A stretch of DNA of 64,000 bases from Bufo bufo. Taxonomy: Eukaryota > Chordata > Amphibia > Anura > Bufonidae. This document shows positions 57,811 through 64,000 of this stretch, piece after piece. The position numbers were made by a program, and so were the translations under genes. The DNA lies in assembly GCF_905171765.1 (NCBI RefSeq), contig NC_053392.1:402677399-402741398 (forward strand), in the 5' to 3' direction. Below the pieces are notes generated by a model, which saw only the letters and a list, made by a program, of their open reading frames with translations, was not told the origin of the DNA and did not search any database. The number at the start of each line of letters is the position of its first letter. The first letter of the stretch is position 1.

Positions 57811-58003
57811 TTTATCACAGAAGAATGGCACTGTGTCCCGGCATTGCATAAAAGATTTGAACATTATCCCCACCACCACGCCTTTCATATCACATCCTGT
57901 TGAGAGAAGTATCATTGATGTTCAACCTAAAGATCAATTTGCAAAAGAATTAACATACTTTTGTAGGGACTTATCAATAAATTCTCAATCTAGGTTATTT
58001 GGA
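57811..58003 (+). other. Possible orphan exon
   Basis: TTCCTAATTTATCACAG at about 57802-57818 looks like a 3' splice site. An open, complex frame of about 58 codons follows (VSRHCIKDLNIIPTTTPFIS, then KDQFAKELTYFCRDL), with AG|GTTATT near 57993 as a weak donor. I recognise no family; base composition is unlike the surrounding repeats. It could equally be chance. Confidence 0.25.
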
Positions 58004-58380
58004 GTGATATCATGTTATTTATTTATTTTCTTCTCTTTATTTTTTTTTCTTCCTATATTTAATATGTATATCATGTTACTTACGCTAGATATTGGAAAGA
58101 TATTGGATAGAGAACGCTAGCAGTCAATAGCTTGTCACACCTTATAACTCTTTTTTTTTATATATATCTTTTATTATCTATCATACAAAAAACATATGCA
58201 ACATCAGACCATCAAAAGGGTCCGTATTACAATAATCTACCTTGTAATAACATTTTACCCCAAATACCCCATTTTACCCCATTTGGAGAGAGAGATAGGA
58301 AGAGAGAGAGAAAAAAAAAAAAAATCCTTTCCTCTTTTCCTTCCAAACACCTAAACACCTCGGCCCTGATTCAACCATTT

Positions 58381-61300
58381 CTAACATATTTTATCAATTT
58401 TTTTTGCCCTGCCATCGTATCTCTCGGACGCCCGTTCCAATTTAATCAGGTCGAGCACTGCTTCCTGCCACTGTTCCACTGTAGGGGGATCTTTGTTTAT
58501 CCATTTCCGCAGTATAAGCAGTCTAGCCTGAAATAGTACTTTGTTTAGCACCGATTGTGTTTCTTTATTTAGTTTAAGATGTGCAGTGGCCCCCAAAATA
58601 CAGACTACAGGGTCTTCCTTCACTTGAATGCCCAAAAATACTGATGTAGTCTCTACGATCTCTTTCCAATACCTTAAAAGTTTAGGACATCTCCAAAAGC
58701 AATGTATAAGATCCGCCTTCTCACCCCTACATTTTGGGCACTTATCCGAGGTTCTAACCCCCATTTTCTTTAACGCCCAGGGAGATCAGTGTAACCTGTG
58801 AACTATAAAGAACTGGGAGATTTTATGTGAGGCCCTTTCCGACACCCTAGTATAACTTCTAAGGGCGTCATTCCATTTTTCTTCCGTGAAAGATAAGAGC
58901 TCTGCTTGCCACTTTCCTCTAGCTAGTAATATAATTCGTTCTTTTTTTGCCTCCGTCAAAATCCCATATCTTTTTGCTGTAATTCCTCTTTTTTCTCCGC
59001 CGTTAGTGAATTTATATATTCTATTTGATTGTTCTTTTCTATAATTATTTAAATTAAGTGATGTCTTGACTGCGTTTTTAAGCTGGAAATATTTATATCT
59101 ATCTATTTGGGGGATCCCGAATTCCGTTGCCAAGGTGGCAAAGTCCTTCAGTTTGTCTCCCTCGAATACTTGAGCTAAGTATTTTACTCCCTTTTTATCC
59201 CAGTCTATATAAGACCTAATCTTTTGTACTTCCTTTAAGTTCATATTTTTCCAAATTGGTGTGTACTTCAAGTACCCATTAATATCCAGTGTTTTTTTCA
59301 CTTCCACCCTATATATTCCATTAAATTCATTATCGTATTTCTGTGCTATTTTCCTCAGTGTTCCTGATTCCAACACCTCCAAGTGATTCGTATCCCCAAT
59401 CCACCCCATTTTTATTAGTTCCTCCCTCCCCACTAATCCTTTTAAACTTCCTTTTATCTGACTGTATTGTGTTATTAGATAATAAAAAAAAAAACAATTC
59501 GGAACCGCTAATCCACCTTCTCTTACTGGGAGCTGAAGGATTTCTCTCCTTAACCTGGGATTGTCTCCTTTCCAAATAAAATCCCCCATTAGACTATCTA
59601 ATAGCTGAAAAAAATTCTTCGGCAACCACATTGGGGCATTTTGTAGAACATAGAATATTTTTGGAAGATAGATAATTTTTATTAGATTCATCCGACCCTG
59701 CATTGACAGATAATTTTTTTTTTTTTCTGGCCTAAATATTAATTGGGGGAAATCCCACATGATGTTATTAGGGAAGGGGGTAGCACAGAATTTCTCAAGG
59801 GGGCATGTGCTTGAGCATCACGAGAGTTTTAAATATTTAGGTATACAGATTTCTAGAAAAATAGAAGATTATGAAAAGTTAAATGTACTCACTTTAATAA
59901 AAGAACTTAGAACCAAAATACACATCTGGAAAAAATTAACAATTATATCTATTACTCTATTAAACTCATCCCCGGTATTGTGCAAAAATAATAAAATATC
60001 GTCAGCATACATTAGTAGTTTTTCATTTCCATCCGCATATTAAAAGCCACTGCACTCCCCACTATTCCTTATCATACATGCCAAAGGTTCGATTGCTATA
60101 GCAAATAATAGTGGGGAGAGAGGGCATCCCTGCCTGGTGCCCCTATAAAGGGCAAAAGGCAGGGACAAGCTCCCATCCACCATCACCCTAGACCTTGGAT
60201 TGGAATAAACAAGTTGGATCCACCTTATAAATTCCTCACCTATACCAACCCTTTTCAGAACTGCCCATAAGTACTCCCACTCGATACAGTCGAATGCCTT
60301 TTGAGCATCTAATGAGAGTATAGCTTTTTCACCAGCTTCTACTTTATTCGCTTCAATATTAAGGTACAGCCTTCTTATGTTTGAATATATTGTTCTTCCG
60401 GGTATAAAACCTGTCTGATCTTCTTCAATTATACCTTTAATCACCTTAGGGAGCCTTCCTGCTAGAACCTTTGCCAAGATCTTAACATCCGTATTCAGCA
60501 GGGATATTGGTCTATATGAACCGGGGTCTAATTGTTCTTTACCCTTTTTTGGAATCAGTGTAATAATTGCTTCTTTCATTGAATCTGGTAGATCGCCTTT
60601 TTTTTGGGCCTCACAAAATGTCGCTCTTAATTCTGGTATTAATACCTGGGAAAAAATCTTATATATTTTGAAGGGGAGTCCATCGCACCCTGGTGCTTTT
60701 GCTGGTTTCACCTGACCCAAAACCTCTTCTATTTCTGAAATAGATATTTCTTCATCCAGATATTCCTTTTGGGCTTTAGATATCTTGGAAAGGGTAATTT
60801 GATCTAAATAATGGTCCAGGTCTTTTTTTGTATATTGTGCCCTGGACTTATAGAGATCCTCAAAATAATCCACAAACACTCTTTTGATTCCTTCAGATGA
60901 ACTAATTATTTCGTCTCTACTGTCCCTGATTGCCCCTATCCATGATTTCCCTCTCTGATTCTTCACTATGCCTGCTAAAATTTTCCCAACCTTTTCTCCC
61001 TCTGATGCTAGCTGAAACCCTTGGAAGAACAATTCCTTCCTTGTTTTATCCATATAATATGTTTTTAACTTTTCATGTTCCTCCTCCCATTTCTTCTTAT
61101 TGTTTCCGGTGGGGTTCATTATACATAATAATCTTGCTTCTTCTAAGTTCTTTTCCAGTAATTTCCCATTTTCTTTAATGATTTTTTTATAATAATTCAC
61201 CTTTTTAAACAGACATCCTCTTAAATATGCCTTAGCAGTATCCCAAACTATAAATCTACTAGAAGAACCATTATTTTCCAGAAAGAAATGTTTTAACTCC

Positions 61301-62085
61301 AGCAATATACCTTCTTTATCCGGGATCAGCGATAACCAGTGAGGATTAAACTTGAACATTGGCAAATTTTGCTTCCTGTTCAAGTCCAAATCCATTATAA
61401 CGGCACTGTGATCGGATAGAGCCATAGGCCAATACTTTATCTTAATCCTACTTTGGGTCATTAAGTTTTTGTTTCCCAAAACCATATCTATTCTTGACCA
61501 CGACTGGTGTGTTTTGGAATAACAGGAATACATTGTTTCTTCTGGGTTTAAATAACGCCAGACATCAATCCAATCAAACTCCAAGGCCAATTTAAACAAA
61601 TCTATGTTTTGTATTCTCCCCCCTCCGCTAGACATTCTGTCTCTGAGTGGACCCATTACAGCATTATAGTCTCCTGTCGCAATCATTATACATTCCTGTC
61701 TATTCAACATAAATCTGTGCAACTCATACAGCACATCGGACTTATATGGCGGAGGAATATATATATTCGCGATTACCATTTTAACCCCTTCTACATTACA
61801 ATGCAAGAAGAGATACCTGCCACAGTCGTCCACCTCACATGCAACACACTCAAATTTAATATTTTTGTGTACCAAAATAGAGACCCCTCTAGAATAAGTA
61901 GTATATACCGAGTGGTACCCATCCACTATCCATCTCTTCTCCATCCACATGAGGGAGTCTTTCACTAAGTGTGTCTCTTGGAGGCAGACGATGGCTGGCA
62001 AGAACCTCCTCATCCACTCAAAGACAGCATATCGCTTTATCCTTTCCCGCAAACCTCTCACATTTAACGAGACAAACCTAATCAT
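58381..62085 (-). pseudogene. LINE ORF2: endonuclease, reverse transcriptase, zinc knuckle
   Basis: About 1235 codons of L1 ORF2. Residues 1-230: apurinic-type endonuclease (SLNVRGLRERIK, LQETHLV, ATGDYNAVMG, WSRIDMVLGNK, ALSDHSAVIMDL). RT: PAKAPGCDGLPFKIYK, IPKKGKEQLDPGSYRPISLL, DQTGFIPGRTIYSNI, ILSLDAQKAFDCIEWEYL with catalytic Asp, and GTRQGCPLSPLLFAI. A stop at 60042-60040 precedes the YADD box (59998-60009), still in frame. 59757-59937 is inverted. 59760-58788 continues the thumb region (GRMNLIKIIYLPKIFYVLQ) to a second stop at 58788-58786, then in frame to a C-terminal knuckle CPKCRGEKADLIHCFWRC. Dead copy. Confidence 0.92.
59757..59937 (+). other. Internal inversion in LINE ORF2
   Basis: This segment encodes conserved L1 RT sequence on the plus strand (HESFKYLGIQISRKIEDYEK, LRTKIHIWKKL), opposite to the rest of ORF2, which flanks it on both sides on the minus strand. 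The peptide is exactly the piece expected between the YADD part and the GRMNLIK part. Confidence 0.88.
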
Positions 62086-62308
62086 CTAGCAGAGGGGGGA
62101 GAAAAAAAGGAGAAAAGAAAGAAAAAGAAAGGAGAGAGAAAAAAAAAAGAAAGAAAAAAAAAGAAAAGGACCCCTCTCTCTCCCTTCTCCAAAATACCCC
62201 CATCCCCCCACCCCCCTTCCGAATAGCTCCCCCGCCGCTAGTCAGCAGACAAGGCAGCTCCATTACTCAGCATAGCGGCTCTCCAACCTCCCCCGTACCC
62301 TGACCCCC

Positions 62309-63118
62309 TCAGCTGTCCATCCTATCTAACCATTCATTTGCATCCGTTGGCGTCTGAAAAAATTCAACTTTTCCTTTATATTCCACTCTTAACTTTGCAG
62401 GAAAAAGTAAACTGTACTTCAACCCTACTTCCCTTAATCTCTTTTTTACGCTTATAAACTCATTCCTGCGTGCATTAGTGTCTGCCGAGTAGTCTGGAAA
62501 TAATCTTATCTTTACCCCTTGTATCTGATATTTGTCAGAGACTCTAGCATCTGCTAGTATTGCGTCCCGATCCTTAGATAGTAAACATTTCACCAACAAA
62601 TGTCTAGGATAATCCCCTGGGACCCTCTTTTTCGCGGGAACCCTATGTGCTCTTTCAATGGAAAACATGCGAGAGAGAAAGCCCTCCCTACAGTTTTCTT
62701 TTATCCATCGCTCCATATAATCTATACTATTGTTCCCTTCCTCCCGTTCTGGAATCCCTACGCATCGTATATTTGTCCTCCTCGATCTATCCTCTTGATA
62801 TATTATTTTTTGTTCCATCTTAGTGTTTATCTCTTTCAAACATACCACCTGTTTCTCTAATTTCTCTACCGAGTACTCCAAAGCGGGAATCCTTTTCTCC
62901 ATCTCATGTAGTCGCTCTCTTATTTTCTCCATATCACCTCGAATTATACTGACATCAGTTTGTACTGCCCCAATCTGTGTCACTATACTCCCCATTATAT
63001 TTTCCGTCCTGGAGACGGTCTGAAATATATCCTTCATCATTTTTGCGTCCATCTCTGGAGCTAGCTCAGGGGTTCCTGCTCCCCCCGTAGTACCCACATT
63101 CCCATTCTCCTGTGTCAT
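62309..63118 (-). CDS. LINE ORF1, intact
   Basis: 269 codons from ATG at 63118. Residues about 40-105 form a heptad-like coiled coil (MEKIRERLHEMEKRIPALEY, VEKLEKQVVCLKE), then an RRM-like region (RRTNIRCVGIPEREEG) and a basic C-terminal domain (RVSDKYQIQGVKIRLFPDYS, RRNEFISVKKRLRE). This is the order of L1 ORF1 proteins, RNA-binding trimers that act as chaperones for the LINE RNA. No break is seen, in contrast to ORF2. The long coiled coil is followed directly by the RRM as in vertebrate L1 families. Confidence 0.9.
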   Translation of the reverse strand: MTQENGNVGTTGGAGTPELAPEMDAKMMKDIFQTVSRTENIMGSIVTQIGAVQTDVSIIRGDMEKIRERLHEMEKRIPALEYSVEKLEKQVVCLKEINTKMEQKIIYQEDRSRRTNIRCVGIPEREEGNNSIDYMERWIKENCREGFLSRMFSIERAHRVPAKKRVPGDYPRHLLVKCLLSKDRDAILADARVSDKYQIQGVKIRLFPDYSADTNARRNEFISVKKRLREVGLKYSLLFPAKLRVEYKGKVEFFQTPTDANEWLDRMDS

Positions 63119-64000
63119 GGTATGTACTTCTATATTTATCCTTTTTTATTTCTGTGAAGGAGTAGAGACTGGGGAATTGAGGGTCAGGTATTTATTTAGA
63201 TTGTGCTGTTTTTGCCCGTTCTCTAAGCCTGTTATTGATCTCCTACTACTGGCGCTGGTAGGAGCGCATTGTTCATCTTTTTTCTTTGGGGGCATCTTGA
63301 ATATTATTTTTCTTTTTTTTTTGTAATTTTCTTTTTCTCCTCTCCCGCTCTCCTCTCTCCCTCCTCCCCTACTCTTCCCCTCCCCTTCTCACAACTATTG
63401 CGACTATTCTCCCAGCACTTCTCTCTAATTTACAGATTCTTTTTTCACCAGCATAAGAACTCTATTTAAAATAGTACAAGTAACTAATCAATGTTAATAC
63501 ATTATCGAGAGATAGTCCAACCAACCAACACAGACGGCTTAGTTCCAAAAAAAAAAAAGAAGAAAAAAAATCAGAGGAGCTTGCTTGGAACAACAAAGTA
63601 TTAGTGAACAGGGGGGAAGAAAACAGGAAAAGAGAGTCCAGTTAGGGGGTTGTTATTGTTGTTACAATTCCTGCAGTCCATAGGTAGTGGATTAAGACCT
63701 GTCCGGAATCGTTTTCTTGATATTAGTTGAAGAGGATAAAAAAGAGGAGATCACAAATCCACAATACTATGACAACACAGCAGGTGCGGGAGCGAATTAA
63801 TATATAGGGAGTTAGTCCTTGGTTAATCCAGACAGTTAGGAGGAGGTTAGGAGGAATTAGATCACAAAAGGACTTCCAAAGGGGACTTATGGCCGAGACC
63901 CAAAAACATAATATAAAGGCGATTGTATTGTGTCACAGTCCACCTGTTGTATCAAAAGAAATGTTTCATCGCCAACAACATATCTTCACTCCTTACTCCT
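63119..64000 (-). other. LINE 5' region
   Basis: Non-coding sequence before ORF1, with pyrimidine/purine tracts (63300-63420 T- and C-rich, 63548-63572 A-rich). Probably 5' UTR and promoter; its start is not identified. Confidence 0.5.

Larger units (their letters stand above)
58100..64000 (-). mobile_element. L1/Tx1-type LINE, minus strand
   Basis: 5' region 64000-63119, ORF1 63118-62309, a 223-base gap, ORF2 62085-58381, then a 3' region with purine/T tracts. The order and the endonuclease-RT-zinc-knuckle layout are those of L1-like LINEs. The 5' limit may lie beyond the window. The 3' end near 58100 is approximate. Confidence 0.88.

Noticed and set aside
58132..58536. 134-codon plus-strand frame
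   Set aside because: Antisense to the LINE ORF2 C-terminus and its low-complexity 3' region.

Overview
The window is a vertebrate nuclear DNA segment made almost wholly of transposable elements nested in one another. The mixture suggests an amphibian, probably a frog or toad: four Tc1/mariner elements, large hAT elements with RG-rich BED-finger transposases, Harbinger-like foldback MITEs with TTA target duplications, a Penelope-like element, an L1/Tx1-type LINE, a Gmr1-type Ty3/gypsy element and long tandem satellites. The species is inferred, not proven. I see no complete single-copy host gene, no RNA gene and no prokaryotic feature.

Layout. 1-2257: right arm of a hAT element, split by a Tc1 element (336-1956); this hAT abuts the RT domain of a Penelope-like element (2258-4640, minus), which is itself split by nested MITEs. 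4641-7258: a mosaic of repeated blocks. 7688-13185: a 41-bp minisatellite holding a young LTR element (7854-12783, LTRs about 0.4% different, TSD GATA) whose only gene is a Gag-like protein with a cold-shock-like domain and a PPAY motif. 13302-14935: decayed second Tc1. 16066-29877: a 93-bp satellite, about 70 monomers, hit by a Gmr1-like gypsy element (17167-22500, TSD CCCAG), a solo LTR (23556-23972, TSD GACAC) and a third Tc1 (24224-25783). 31615-40447: a complete 8.8-kb hAT element (TSD TTTGTAAA) with thirteen 227-bp repeats ahead of an intact 1121-codon transposase.

40498-41225 is the most unusual stretch: a 270-bp LTR with TGTAAC/GTTACA ends, a primer site resembling tRNA-His, a short leader, and then an uninterrupted reading frame that is recognisably the N-terminus of a PIWI-clade Argonaute (PIWIL1-like), ending at a junction with hAT repeats. 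41217-49217: two further hAT copies in inverse orientation, one in the other, plus a 2.7-kb insert of serial palindromes. 49838-51058: a compact Tc1/mariner element with 29-bp identical TIRs and an uninterrupted 346-codon transposase. 51060-57642: non-coding repeats, several MITEs and a 2.3-kb non-autonomous hAT with 8-bp TSD (GGTGTATT). 58100-64000: an L1-type LINE on the minus strand with intact ORF1, an ORF2 with two nonsense codons and a 180-bp internal inversion.

How the parts relate: nesting gives a relative order of insertion at several places (Penelope before MITE and hAT; satellite before gypsy, solo LTR and Tc1; hAT copy 2 before copy 3). Probably functional proteins on sequence grounds are the hAT transposase at 35262-38627, the Tc1/mariner transposase at 49870-50910, the cold-shock Gag at 9344-10816 and LINE ORF1. 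The two possible gene captures (PIWI N-terminus next to an LTR; cold-shock domain in a retroelement Gag) are the leads most likely to be new.
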